This document shows positions 30,170-38,568 of a stretch of DNA of 43,604 nucleotides, piece by piece. The stretch comes from Betaproteobacteria bacterium (GTDB taxonomy: Bacteria > Pseudomonadota > Gammaproteobacteria > Burkholderiales > Burkholderiaceae_C). Each line of letters opens with the position of its first letter. The first letter of the stretch is position 1. The stretch is from NCBI GenBank assembly GCA_009923315.1, contig RFTU01000014.1, forward strand, positions 1 to 43,604. Direction: 5' to 3'. Below the pieces are notes generated by a model that was given only the letters and a program-made list of their open reading frames with translations, was not told the origin of the DNA and ran no database searches. A program made the position numbers and the translations under genes.

Positions 30170-31624
30170 CTATTGCGCCCAAGGCGATCGACTGGCCAGG
30201 ACCTCTGCAGCCACCGCCTCGTAGCCGGCCGCCACCCGCAGCAGCTCCGCATCGCCGCGCGGGCGCCCCAGCAACTGCAACCCTGCCGGCCATCGGCCGT
30301 TGGGATGGAAGCCCGCGGGCACGCTGATGGCCGGCAGGCCGGCGAAGGTCGCGTAGAGCGTGACTTCCATCCAGCGGTGGTAGGTGTCCATCTCACGGTC
30401 ACCGATGCGCTTTGGCCAACGCTCTTCGATCGGGAAGGGCCACACCTGGGTGGACGGCAAGGCCAGCACATCGAAACGCTCGTAAAGCCCCAGCATGTGC
30501 TGCAGGTAGCGCGTGCGCACCGCGCTGGCATCGGTCAGCGCCCTCAGCGGCGTGCCCTGGGCCTGCTCATACTCCCACAAGGCTTCGGGCTTGATCTGTT
30601 CGCGGGCACCGGGTTTCGTCAACAGCCCCGACACGCGAGGGGCCGTCAAGGCCCGGCGCCACACCAACCAGGCTTGCCACACCTCATCAGGCTCAAAGGG
30701 CGGGCCGACGGACTCCACGATGGCCCCGGCAGCCTGCAGGCGCTGCAGTGCCCCACCGCACACCTCCAACAAGCCTGTTTCCATGGCCAGGTGCCGGTTG
30801 AGGTCCGCCAGCCAACCCACGCGCAAGCCGCGCAGGGCTTGGGCAGCCGCCTGCGGATCAACCGGCCTATCGACAGGTTCCAGCGGCGCCGTCTGCGCCA
30901 ACGGCGTTCGCGGATCCCAGCCGGCCTGCGTGTGCAGCAGCCGCGCCAGGTCCCGAACGCTTCGACCCATCGGGCCCTCGGTACCCAGCTGACCCATCCA
31001 CACGTCGACACTGGGCCACAGGGGTACACGCCCCTGGCTGGGCCGCATGCCGAACACGTGGTTCCAGGCGGCGGGATTGCGCAGGGAACCCATGAAGTCC
31101 GAACCATCGGCCACTGGCAACAGATGCAAGGCCAGGGCCACTGCCGCCCCGCCGCTGGAGCCACCCGCGCTCACGGAAGGGTCCCAGGCATTGCGCGTGG
31201 CGCCGAACACGTCGTTGAAGGTATGGGACCCCAGTCCGAATTCGGGGGTATTGGTCTTGCCCACGACGATGCAGCCAACGGCCCTCATGCGCGCGGCCAT
31301 CAACCCGTCTTCGGTGGCCATGGTGTTGCGCCACAGCGGCGAACCGAAGGTGGTGGGAAAGCCCGCCGCGTGCGCCACGTCCTTGATGGCCTGGGGCATC
31401 CCGTGCATCCAGCCGCGCGAGTGACCGCGGGCGAGTTCGGCATCGCAGACATCGGCCTGCGCCAGCAGCACCTCATCGTCCGCGACGTTGACGATGGCAT
31501 TGAAGCGTGGATTGAGGTGATGGATACGCGCCAGGTAGGCCGCCATCACCTCACGGCAGGAAACCTCGCGCGAGTGGATCGCTTCAGAGAGCTGATGGGC
31601 GTCCCAGTCGGTGATGGTCATCAT
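30170..31624 (-). CDS. Amidase signature family hydrolase
   Basis: A 484-residue amidase with the Ser-cisSer-Lys triad: Lys81 in PQAIKDVAHAAG, cis-Ser156 in SAGGSSGGAAVALA, and nucleophile Ser180 in DFMGSLRNPAAW, 24 residues later as the family requires. There are no adjacent gatB or gatC genes and no GatA-specific features, so it is a catabolic amidase rather than the tRNA amidotransferase. ATG 31624 is followed directly by a second ATG (MMTITDWDAH). It is first of a minus-strand amidase-Bug-hydrolase run. The substrate is unknown. Confidence 0.9.
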   Translation of the reverse strand: MMTITDWDAHQLSEAIHSREVSCREVMAAYLARIHHLNPRFNAIVNVADDEVLLAQADVCDAELARGHSRGWMHGMPQAIKDVAHAAGFPTTFGSPLWRNTMATEDGLMAARMRAVGCIVVGKTNTPEFGLGSHTFNDVFGATRNAWDPSVSAGGSSGGAAVALALHLLPVADGSDFMGSLRNPAAWNHVFGMRPSQGRVPLWPSVDVWMGQLGTEGPMGRSVRDLARLLHTQAGWDPRTPLAQTAPLEPVDRPVDPQAAAQALRGLRVGWLADLNRHLAMETGLLEVCGGALQRLQAAGAIVESVGPPFEPDEVWQAWLVWRRALTAPRVSGLLTKPGAREQIKPEALWEYEQAQGTPLRALTDASAVRTRYLQHMLGLYERFDVLALPSTQVWPFPIEERWPKRIGDREMDTYHRWMEVTLYATFAGLPAISVPAGFHPNGRWPAGLQLLGRPRGDAELLRVAAGYEAVAAEVLASRSPWAQ

Positions 31625-32133
31625 GGTGGGACGTATTCTCCCAAGTGCCCTTCGATGATCTGCTCCTCCTGAGGATCGTTTGCCAAAAGAGTCGGCGCAT
31701 GACCAGCACCCCTCTCAGGTTGGCTCGGTTCAGGCGCGGTGCGTTGTGGGCAGCCAGCCCCATGATGTATCGGATCGAACCGGGTCTCCCCCCGCGTGCC
31801 CCTCTCGACAAGCCAGGATACGCCGACGGTTGCGTCTCGTCAGGGCACCGAACCCGAGCGTCGACTGGCCACGTCTGCCGTGCCTTTCAGGCCATGCCCC
31901 TGGGATCCAACAATGAGTGCCGCTGAATCAACAGATCATCGGCCTGCTTCAGATGGCGGGCCTGACCAAGAACATCGCGCCTGAGTTCCGGATCGCCCGC
32001 GCCGTCTCGATCCAGGATGTCGGTGATGAGCGGTGCCTGGTGAGCCGGCAACTCCAAACCGGCCCGATCAAGCAGACCACGCGCAGATTGCCACTTTCCA
32101 GGCACAGGGCCCAGGGAGGCCGACGCGTCGCTC
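31625..32133. other. 509-bp gap between catabolic genes and the T3SS
   Basis: This gap separates the amidase start from the sctF stop. The left half (31625-31886) shows no convincing ORF, repeat or RNA; it must hold the amidase promoter, for which no clear elements were seen. The right half contains one minus-strand ORF with moderately coding-like third positions (31887-32105, listed separately). No tRNA, direct repeat or integrase remnant was seen, yet the change of gene content makes this the likely left edge of the secretion block. Confidence 0.5.
31887..32105 (-). CDS. Possible small ORF or T3SS gene remnant downstream of sctF
   Basis: A 72-codon ORF from GTG 32105, on the sctF strand and 28 bp after its stop. 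The product is mostly helical and charged (GKWQSARGLLDRAGLELP, RHLKQADDLLIQRHSLLD). The frame stays open upstream of GTG for about 17 codons without an ATG, and no ribosome site is obvious. In Ysc systems the gene after yscF is yscG, a TPR needle chaperone of about 115 residues; this is too short and not recognisably YscG. It may be a decayed remnant, a small real protein or chance. Confidence 0.33.
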   Translation of the reverse strand: MPGKWQSARGLLDRAGLELPAHQAPLITDILDRDGAGDPELRRDVLGQARHLKQADDLLIQRHSLLDPRGMA

Positions 32134-32391
32134 TTAGGCCGCCTTTTGAACGATGCCCTTCATCGCATCGCCCACCTCTTTGGTCAGGGTACTCTGGAGT
32201 TGGGTCATCAAGGTCCACTGTTGAACCTTGGTCTGCAGATCCAGCAAGTCGATGTTGCTGACGTCCGAGCCCTTGGCCCTGAGGCTTTGGACCGTGGCGC
32301 GCAGGTCCTGCTCGCGGGCCATGTAGGCCTGCAGCACGGTGTCATTGATGTAATTGAAGCTGATGCTGGAGGTTGAGCTTCCGACGATCAT
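32134..32391 (-). CDS. sctF: T3SS needle subunit SctF (YscF/PrgI family)
   Basis: An 85-residue helical-hairpin protein that polymerises into the external needle. The C-terminal half (LLDLQTKVQQWTLMTQLQST followed by LTKEVGDAMKGIVQKAA) matches the YscF pattern of a Leu-Leu-x-x-Leu-Gln helix, a conserved Trp, and a tail like M-K/Q-G-I-V/L-Q-K. A Ser-Asn turn separates the helices (SDVSNIDLL). ATG 32391 has AGGAG (plus-strand 32398-32402) six bases upstream. It is last of the minus-strand T3SS genes, after sctD and a YscE-like gene, the same order as yscD-E-F. The N-terminal 20 residues are longer than in PrgI. Confidence 0.85.
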   Translation of the reverse strand: MIVGSSTSSISFNYINDTVLQAYMAREQDLRATVQSLRAKGSDVSNIDLLDLQTKVQQWTLMTQLQSTLTKEVGDAMKGIVQKAA

Positions 32392-32435
32392 GATCCGCTC
32401 CTGTCAGAGTACGCACATTGGGGTCCGGGTTGCGT

Positions 32436-32696
32436 TCAGCCAGGCGCCTGAGGAGCCCGGATGCGCTGGAGTGTAGCCCTGCACGCCTGAACGGCCAAGG
32501 AAGCGGCTTGAAGGGCTTCAAAGTGCTCCCGCGGAGCGCCGGATCGCAAGGCCGCCAGCAGGCGAAGGTGCAACTCCTCTGTGGCAACCAGCAGGCGCTG
32601 CCGTTCGGCTTCCCCGGCAGGGGCACGGAGGCGATCGATCAGGGTCTGGGAAGACGGCTCACCGGCAAGGGGTGACGCCCGATTGGGTGGATTCAT
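32436..32696 (-). CDS. YscE-like small T3SS protein (needle chaperone candidate)
   Basis: An 86-residue, mostly helical protein between sctD and sctF. Residues about 18-80 form two amphipathic helices broken at SGAPREHF: RQRLLVATEELHLRLLAAL and EALQAASLAVQACRATLQRI. YscE/PscE/AscE, at the same position in Ysc systems, are 66-residue helical hairpins that hold the needle subunit soluble together with YscG. Length, helix-turn-helix pattern and synteny support the call; sequence similarity alone is thin. ATG 32696 overlaps the sctD stop (ATGA), so it is translationally coupled. Confidence 0.62.
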   Translation of the reverse strand: MNPPNRASPLAGEPSSQTLIDRLRAPAGEAERQRLLVATEELHLRLLAALRSGAPREHFEALQAASLAVQACRATLQRIRAPQAPG

Positions 32697-33994
32697 CTGG
32701 GCATCCGGCGCATCAGTCCCTCGTCATCCTGGAACACCAACTCTGCCGCCCCGACTTCCCGCAGGGTCAGGCCGTTGACCCGTCCCCCCGGAAGGACTCG
32801 GCTGCCGTCCCTCAACACGATATGGGCCGAGGCACCACCGACCACGGCCATCACTTGAGGAAGTTCCGCGCCTTGCTGTCCTGGAGGGGCGTCGCCCTTG
32901 GACTTCGGGGACATCGCCGACCCCACCGAGGGTCTCGCCGGCTTGCGCTCCACCTCCACACCCAGCGACTCCGGTATCTCGCTTCGCGCCAACGCGACCC
33001 ACTCATCGAGGGACGCATCCGGCTCGCCCTCCATCCTCAGCAGCACACGCCCCAGTGGAGTGGCGGAGGCGTAAACATCGGCAGGAAGAAGGCTGTCCAA
33101 GGCCTGGACCCGCGATTCAAACTCGGGCATGGTGAGGACCTGCAGCGACACCTTGAGGCCTGAGCCCAGCACGGGCCTGAGCATGACCTCCAGGGTTTCA
33201 TCGTCGGGAACGATCCCCTTGATCAACACACGCCCATCGGGGCCGGGCGACAGTGTGAGCGTGTCGCTCAAGGGGTGGCGTGCCAACAGTCGCCGCAGTT
33301 GCTCCACCGGATCATCGGGCTGACGCGCTGCACCCCCCTGACCCGATCCCGAGGGCGCCGTCGGCACCGGATCCTCGCTGCCAGCCGACCACCACCAAAG
33401 CCCTAGGGCCAGCAGCAGGCCCCATGAGGAAAGCCAGAAGCCGTAGCGCCTGATCGGGCGGTCTGCGCCTTTCCCAGCCCCGGCCCCGAAGGAGGCCGGC
33501 TGGACCCACTCTGCGTGTAGACCTTGCAGCCCACTGGAGTCGGGGTCGCTCGTTTGCGCGGGCCTGGAGTTGGGCAAACCGCCCGATGCGGCGGAGTCTG
33601 CGGCCTTCGCCGCGCCGTCTTCGCCTTGAATGCCCTGCACTTCGTGATCGAGCTCAGCGGCCTCGATCATTTGATCCGGTGAACACCAAGCCGTTCCGAC
33701 CTCACCAACGGCGAGTGTCAAGGACGCCGCGCGCAGGCCGTACCCCGTTGGCCATACTCGCTCGGGCCCCTGTCCCAGACGCCACCACCAGGCTCCGTCG
33801 GACCAGCGCACAGCGGCCTGCTGGAAGGGCGCTTCCCGCAGAACGATGTCCGCGTCACCATCCCGTCCCAGCGTGATCCAACGCCCATCGGCAATCAAAT
33901 GCGCCCGCGCCCCGGCTTGCAGGCCCCCGAGAACCCGCAGTTCGAACTCTGAAGAGGATGCTGTGGTGATCCCCTCAGAATCAGGCGCTGCCAT
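32693..33994 (-). CDS. sctD: T3SS inner-membrane ring protein SctD (YscD/PscD)
   Basis: Outer component of the inner-membrane ring of the injectisome. The 433-residue single-span protein has a cytoplasmic FHA-like domain (about residues 17-105, with ITLGRDGDADIVLRE). A Ser/Gly/Ala linker follows, then one membrane helix (about 185-205, GFWLSSWGLLLALGLWWWSA) and a periplasmic part of small alpha/beta ring domains (about 225-433). The periplasmic tail contains an Lys/Pro/Ser-rich insert near residues 355-375. It starts 40 bp after sctV and overlaps the YscE-like gene, so it belongs to the sctW-sctV operon. Confidence 0.85.
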   Translation of the reverse strand: MAAPDSEGITTASSSEFELRVLGGLQAGARAHLIADGRWITLGRDGDADIVLREAPFQQAAVRWSDGAWWWRLGQGPERVWPTGYGLRAASLTLAVGEVGTAWCSPDQMIEAAELDHEVQGIQGEDGAAKAADSAASGGLPNSRPAQTSDPDSSGLQGLHAEWVQPASFGAGAGKGADRPIRRYGFWLSSWGLLLALGLWWWSAGSEDPVPTAPSGSGQGGAARQPDDPVEQLRRLLARHPLSDTLTLSPGPDGRVLIKGIVPDDETLEVMLRPVLGSGLKVSLQVLTMPEFESRVQALDSLLPADVYASATPLGRVLLRMEGEPDASLDEWVALARSEIPESLGVEVERKPARPSVGSAMSPKSKGDAPPGQQGAELPQVMAVVGGASAHIVLRDGSRVLPGGRVNGLTLREVGAAELVFQDDEGLMRRMPR

Positions 33995-34034
33995 CGACCT
34001 GCCTCATGAGTCGCCGCTTCATTCGTGATCCATG

Positions 34035-36131
34035 CTAAAGATCGATGCGCGCCAGCGGCTGGATGTTCACATCGGGGGTCAGCTCTTGATAGGAGACCAC
34101 CTGCAAATCGTGCAGGTCCTGCTCAATCAGCTTTCTCATGTAGCGGCGAATGTCCATGGAAGCCAACAGCACGGGGCGGGTGCCGATCGAGGGCAGTTGC
34201 CCCACCGTCCGACGGATGTTGTCCACCAACTGCTTGCTCATATTCGGATCCAGCGCCAGATAGCTTCCCGCCGACGTTTGACGAATGGCACCCCGCACCG
34301 CCTCTTCGACTCGAGGGGCCAGCAGATAAGCCGGCAGCATGTTCTGCCCGCCCGAGTACTTGTGGCTGATGTGACGCTTGAGAGCCCCGCGAACATACTC
34401 CGTCAGCAGCACGGAGTCCTTCTCCTTCTGACCCCACTCCACCAAGGCCTCCAGGATCGATCGCAGATTGCGGATGGAGATGTCCTCGGAGACCAGTCGC
34501 TGAAGGATCTCACCGATCTTCTGCACCGGCATGACCCTCATGGCCTCTTTGACCAGGTCCGGAAAGCGCTGCTCCATGGCGCTGAGCAGGAAGCGGGTCT
34601 CCTGCACGCCGATGAAGTCCGAGGAGTACTTGCGCAGCACCGTCGCCAGGTGATAGGTGACGATCTGGCTGGGCTTCATGAAGGCCAAGCCGGCACGCTG
34701 CAGGGAATCCTCAACAGCGGCGTCCACCCAGACGGTCTCGATGCCCGGAAGGAAGGGCTTGTCGATCTCGATTTCCAGCGACAACGCGCGCAGGGTGGCC
34801 TCGGGCTCACGAACCAACAGATGCCGCGGCCGAATGCGACCCATCGCTACCGGCACTTCCGACAGCATGATCGTGTAGCTCCCGGCCGGCAACTGCTCGT
34901 TGAAGCGCAACTGGATGCCGGGAAACGGCACCCCGAGATCAAAGTACAGGGCTCGTCGGGCCTTGATCAGGTCGTCGTTGATCAGATCAGCTGAAATCTG
35001 ATCCCGGATGTCCGCCGCAATGTCCAACATCAGCGGCACGGTGGGCACGAACTCATCCGTGCCGTCAGACTTGGGTTTCTTCGCCGGGCTGGCAACCGAC
35101 TCCATGGCCGGTACTTCCGTCACTTCACCTGTCTTGGCATCCACCGATCGGCGCGGACGCAGCGCGATCCCCATGCCGATCAGCGGCACGGCCAGGGCCA
35201 GAAACACCGCGGTGGGCATGCCGGGAATCAGGCCCATGCCCAGTGCGATGCAGCCTCCGATGATCAAAGCGCGGGGCTGCGCCAGGATCTGCTGGCCGAT
35301 GTCGCGGCCCACGTTGGATGCGCCTGCGCCATCGGTCTGCACCCGCGTCACGATGATGCCGGCGCACACCGAAATGAACAGCGCTGGAATCTGCGAGATC
35401 AGCCCATCGCCGATGGACAGAATGGAGTAGACCTCGGCGGCCTTGCCCACCGGCAGGCCGCGCTGCATCGTGCCAATCAGGATGCCACCCAGGAGGTTGA
35501 CGGCCACGATGATGAGTCCGGCGATCGCGTCGCCCTTGACGAACTTCATCGCGCCATCCATCGCGCCATAGAGCTGGCTCTCCTTCTCGACATTGTTCCG
35601 CCGTCGTTTGGCTTCCTCCATGTCGATGGTGCCGGCGCGCATGTCGCCATCGATGGACATCTGTTTGCCCGGCATCGCGTCCAGCGAGAAGCGGGCCGCC
35701 ACTTCAGCCACTCGCTCCGACCCTTTGGTGATGACCACGAATTGAACGATCGTCAGGATCAGGAACACGACCAGGCCCACCACGAGGTTGCCCCCGACCA
35801 CGAAGTTGCCGAAGGTTTCGATGATCTTGCCCGCGTCTCCCTGCAGAAGAATGAGCCGTGTCGTGGCGATCGAAATGCCCAGCCTAAACAGCGTGGTGAT
35901 GAGCAGGACCGAAGGGAAGGACGTGAAGGCCAGGGGCGAGGGCAGGTACATGGCCACCATCAGCAGCACCGCCGACAAGGTCATGTTGATGCCGATGAGG
36001 ATGTCCACCAACAGCAGCGGCAGCGGCAGGATCATCATGAAGATGATGGCCACCATCATGACCGCCAGCACAATGTCGTTGCGCTGCGAGGCCGCCAACG
36101 CCAGCCGTTGGAACAGGCTCAGGATGCTCAA
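34035..36131 (-). CDS. sctV: T3SS export gate protein SctV (YscV/LcrD/FlhA family)
   Basis: Large export-gate component that forms a nonameric ring under the export channel and docks chaperone-substrate complexes. The 698-residue protein has about eight membrane helices in the first 330 residues and the FHIPEP-family signatures LFRLGISIATTRLILL, KGSERVAEVAARFSLDAMPG and KQMSIDGDMRAG. A soluble C-terminal domain follows. It lacks flagellar context and sits with other T3SS genes, so it is SctV, not FlhA. The start is TTG 36131, overlapping the sctY stop (TTGA); the next in-frame Met lies inside helix 1, so coupling is likely. Confidence 0.96.
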   Translation of the reverse strand: MSILSLFQRLALAASQRNDIVLAVMMVAIIFMMILPLPLLLVDILIGINMTLSAVLLMVAMYLPSPLAFTSFPSVLLITTLFRLGISIATTRLILLQGDAGKIIETFGNFVVGGNLVVGLVVFLILTIVQFVVITKGSERVAEVAARFSLDAMPGKQMSIDGDMRAGTIDMEEAKRRRNNVEKESQLYGAMDGAMKFVKGDAIAGLIIVAVNLLGGILIGTMQRGLPVGKAAEVYSILSIGDGLISQIPALFISVCAGIIVTRVQTDGAGASNVGRDIGQQILAQPRALIIGGCIALGMGLIPGMPTAVFLALAVPLIGMGIALRPRRSVDAKTGEVTEVPAMESVASPAKKPKSDGTDEFVPTVPLMLDIAADIRDQISADLINDDLIKARRALYFDLGVPFPGIQLRFNEQLPAGSYTIMLSEVPVAMGRIRPRHLLVREPEATLRALSLEIEIDKPFLPGIETVWVDAAVEDSLQRAGLAFMKPSQIVTYHLATVLRKYSSDFIGVQETRFLLSAMEQRFPDLVKEAMRVMPVQKIGEILQRLVSEDISIRNLRSILEALVEWGQKEKDSVLLTEYVRGALKRHISHKYSGGQNMLPAYLLAPRVEEAVRGAIRQTSAGSYLALDPNMSKQLVDNIRRTVGQLPSIGTRPVLLASMDIRRYMRKLIEQDLHDLQVVSYQELTPDVNIQPLARIDL

Positions 36132-36484
36132 GGCGAGCCCCCCTGCAAGGCCCCGGTTTCGGCGCTGGCCTGGGAATCGACATACGCCCGCATGGACGAG
36201 GCCGCCTCGTCCGTCCGATCGAGATGTGCCAGGGTCTGCGCGCGGATCAGATGAAAGCGCGCATCCACACCGCCGGCCAGCGCCAGGCGGTCCAGTGCTT
36301 GAAGGGCCTGTTCATGCCGACCCATGCGCGAGAGTGACAACACCACGCCTCGAAGGTGCTCGGGCCGGGCCGGTTCCTCGGCATCCAGTGCGGCGTACAG
36401 CGCCAAGGCCCTCTCCGGCATGCCTTGCTGAAGAAACAGCGCTCCGAGCATTTGCATGACCTGTCTGGCGCGGGGTGTACACAT
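36128..36484 (-). CDS. sctY: SctY (YscY-like) TPR chaperone
   Basis: A 118-residue TPR protein immediately upstream of sctV. It aligns by eye over its whole length with YscY (about 114 residues): both open with an Arg-Gln helix then a Leu-x-x-Gln-x-Gly-x-x-Glu-Arg-Ala turn (here RQVMQMLGALFLQQGMPERA), and both end in a repeat of type D-x-A-x-x-x-x-x-x-Y. YscY binds YscX and the SctV cytoplasmic domain and is required for secretion in Yersinia. ATG 36484 is chosen to match YscY; the frame is open to GTG 36544. It overlaps sctV by TTGA and lies 23 bp after sctX. Confidence 0.75.
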   Translation of the reverse strand: MCTPRARQVMQMLGALFLQQGMPERALALYAALDAEEPARPEHLRGVVLSLSRMGRHEQALQALDRLALAGGVDARFHLIRAQTLAHLDRTDEAASSMRAYVDSQASAETGALQGGSP

Positions 36485-36507
36485 CGGGACGGCGGCGTTG
36501 TCTGGGC

Positions 36508-36906
36508 TTAGCCCTGAAACAAGGCGCTGAACATGGCACGGCACTCCCCACGCAGCGACTGTATTTCACGCAGTTGACGAGCCGCCCTCTTGAACGGCGC
36601 GGCCTGCTCGGGTGTTCTTGCCTCCTTGACGGCCTGGTCCATGCACTGCAGAGCCTCGTTCAGCCCATCGTTGAAGCCCGGGACCGTCAGAACGCGTTCG
36701 TCGTCAATCACCGGCCGAATCCAGTCGGCCAGACTGCGGCGCGACCCATCGTTGCGCAGGATCTGCGACAGCGCGTCCTCGAACACCAAGCCCGTGGGCA
36801 GCACTTCAGCCCTCTCGGGCATGTGCGACACCGAAACATCGGCGTCGATGATCTGCTGGATGCCGTAGTCAAGCCGCAGCGAGGTCGCCAGGGGTACCGT
36901 GGCCAT
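36508..36906 (-). CDS. sctX: SctX (YscX-like) T3SS protein
   Basis: A 132-residue protein between the SycN-like and YscY-like genes. The clearest match to YscX is the central block with Met/Leu-Pro-Glu-Arg (HMPERAEVLPTG) and SRRSLADWIRPVI, comparable to the Ser-Lys-Arg-Ser-Leu-x-Asp-Phe stretch of YscX. The C-terminal half is helical (AAPFKRAARQLREIQSL). YscX is an early secreted substrate essential for needle assembly and is found only in Ysc-family systems. ATG 36906 has GGAG (plus-strand 36915-36918) eight bases upstream. The call rests on this motif plus exact synteny. Confidence 0.72.
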   Translation of the reverse strand: MATVPLATSLRLDYGIQQIIDADVSVSHMPERAEVLPTGLVFEDALSQILRNDGSRRSLADWIRPVIDDERVLTVPGFNDGLNEALQCMDQAVKEARTPEQAAPFKRAARQLREIQSLRGECRAMFSALFQG

Positions 36907-36973
36907 GTGTCAGACTCCAAGTCTTTCGGGATGGCGCAACGCGCCGTTGGACGTTGGCGCAGTATCCGACAGG

Positions 36974-37393
36974 TCAGACCCCATGCCGATCACAGGCTTC
37001 GTTCCAGCGCCGACGCCACTGCAGGATCCGCTCCACCGCGTGCTCGAAGTCAGCACCTGAAGGCGATGCCTGACGAATCCGACTGCAGGCCACCAGACAA
37101 CATTCGTGCCCGCGGCCCGACAGTCCGACCTGCACCGAACCGATCTCTGAAGGCACCGCAGGGGCACGAGAGTTCATGGTCATATCGCACAGGTGCAGGG
37201 CCTTGAGCAGGTGGTCCGCCGTGACGTGCGGTGAAGGAATCTCCAGACACACCAGGATGTCGGCGGCGAACTCCTCGATGCACAGGGCCGTGCCGTCCTG
37301 CCATTGCAGCCGACAAGAGCCCCGATCGCCGAAATGCAGGTCCTCAACGCCGAGGGCTCGACCGTACTGCTCCAAGGCATGCTGGGCGCTCAT
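36974..37393 (-). CDS. SycN-like class I T3SS chaperone
   Basis: A 139-residue acidic protein with the layout of the SycN/CesT class I chaperone family: an N-terminal helix (MSAQHALEQYGRALGVEDL), a beta-sheet region (CRLQWQDGTALCIEE, ILVCLEIPSP), a central helix (LLKALHLCDMT) and a last helix (DFEHAVERILQWRRRWNEA). In Yersinia, SycN with YscB binds the gatekeeper YopN and lies between tyeA and yscX, exactly as here. ATG 37393 overlaps the sctW stop (ATGA). The frame is open upstream inside sctW but that is shadow. No separate YscB-like gene was found. Confidence 0.7.
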   Translation of the reverse strand: MSAQHALEQYGRALGVEDLHFGDRGSCRLQWQDGTALCIEEFAADILVCLEIPSPHVTADHLLKALHLCDMTMNSRAPAVPSEIGSVQVGLSGRGHECCLVACSRIRQASPSGADFEHAVERILQWRRRWNEACDRHGV

Positions 37394-38568
37394 GCGATCC
37401 CTTCCTCGCGGTCGATGGCGTGATCGATCGCATCCTGTGCAGCGGTGAGCACCGACAGGCGCGCCTCTTCGGACTGAAACGCCCAAACGGGCAACTCCCG
37501 AAGCGCCTGACGCATGCCCGTCAACAGGTCCACAGCAGCGCTCAGGGAATGCGAGGACCCGTGACTCTCGCCCAAGCGCAGCACCCGCATGGAGTCGATC
37601 CACCGCTCACCGCTCAGGGCCACCAGATCGGACGCCAATGCCGTGGTGCGCAGCGGCGGGCATCCGTGCCGCTGCTGCAGCGTGCGGCTCAATTCCTGGC
37701 AGCGATCCACAACGGTGGACATGATCTCCAGATTGTGAAGGTCCACCAACAGCGCCTTCAACCGAGCCGGATCCGTCGAGTGGCGGATGGCTGCAAGGTC
37801 CAGCCCCAGGGCCGCGCGCATGGACGCCAACACGGCCATGAAATCCTCGCCACTGGACCCTGTCGTGGCCTTGAGCAGATGCCGACCGGCATCGGCCAGG
37901 CTTTCAGTGCCCAGAACCACGTCCTTGTACGCCTGCCGAAACGCCTGTGCCTGCAACTGAGGCTGTTGGGCGGTGGCTTCAAAGGTGTTGAGGTCGGCCT
38001 GTATGGAAGCGCCCTTTTCGGCCGCGAGCTCCTCCAGCGCCTCCAAAAGATGGGCATGCCCGCTACCACCAGGATCCTCGACTGTCAAACCTTCCTGAAA
38101 CAGTTGCGACAGCTCCCACATCACCAGGTACTGGGCGGAGGCGTCTCCTCCGAACTCCTCCACCACCTCCTGCCGGGCCGTCGAAGGCTGTCGAGCGATC
38201 CGCTCGGCCAGGCGCTGCAGGCGCGCGGCCATTTCACTTGAGTCGTCCGCGCCCTGCCCCACCCATTGCCGCAGCATCAGCTGCAATCGCTGGCGGTCCG
38301 GGCGTTCCACGGCGCTGTCGGTGGCCTTGCGCTCTTTGGCTTTCTGCGCGTGGACCCGGCTGGCCAGCGAGGCGGTGAGCTCCTCAGCGGCGTTGGCCAG
38401 CGTGCCCGCTGCGTTGACTTTGACCAGGAAGTCCCCCGAGGCGACTCTTTGGGAACCGCTTGACCCACCCACCACAACCGGCTTGGACGCTTCCGGTCCG
38501 CGAGCCGACGAGTCAGGCGGCAAGCTGTGGCGGCCCGGGCTGTAACCGACGGTCGATGAGGGGATCAT
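37390..38568 (-). CDS. sctW: T3SS gatekeeper SctW (YopN-TyeA / InvE / MxiC family)
   Basis: Gatekeeper that orders secretion of translocators before effectors. The 392-residue protein has a disordered, Ser/Gly-rich N-terminus (secretion and chaperone-binding part) and a helical HrpJ/YopN-like domain (about 60-290, with LVMWELSQLFQEGLTVEDP). The C-terminal TyeA-like helical module (about 295-390) ends with VWAFQSEEARLSVLTAAQDA. YopN and TyeA are separate in Yersinia; here they are one chain, as in InvE, MxiC and CopN. ATG 38568 is preferred to TTG 38574. It is first gene of the minus-strand T3SS operon. Confidence 0.82.
   Translation of the reverse strand: MIPSSTVGYSPGRHSLPPDSSARGPEASKPVVVGGSSGSQRVASGDFLVKVNAAGTLANAAEELTASLASRVHAQKAKERKATDSAVERPDRQRLQLMLRQWVGQGADDSSEMAARLQRLAERIARQPSTARQEVVEEFGGDASAQYLVMWELSQLFQEGLTVEDPGGSGHAHLLEALEELAAEKGASIQADLNTFEATAQQPQLQAQAFRQAYKDVVLGTESLADAGRHLLKATTGSSGEDFMAVLASMRAALGLDLAAIRHSTDPARLKALLVDLHNLEIMSTVVDRCQELSRTLQQRHGCPPLRTTALASDLVALSGERWIDSMRVLRLGESHGSSHSLSAAVDLLTGMRQALRELPVWAFQSEEARLSVLTAAQDAIDHAIDREEGIA

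Noticed and set aside
31645-31926. Plus-strand ORF of 93 codons in the gap before the T3SS
   Set aside because: No ribosome site, Arg/Pro-rich shadow composition and no conserved feature.
34035-36131. Reading sctV as flagellar FlhA
   Set aside because: No flagellar genes nearby and neighbours are YscY-, SctD- and SctW-like, which fix it as a T3SS gate protein.
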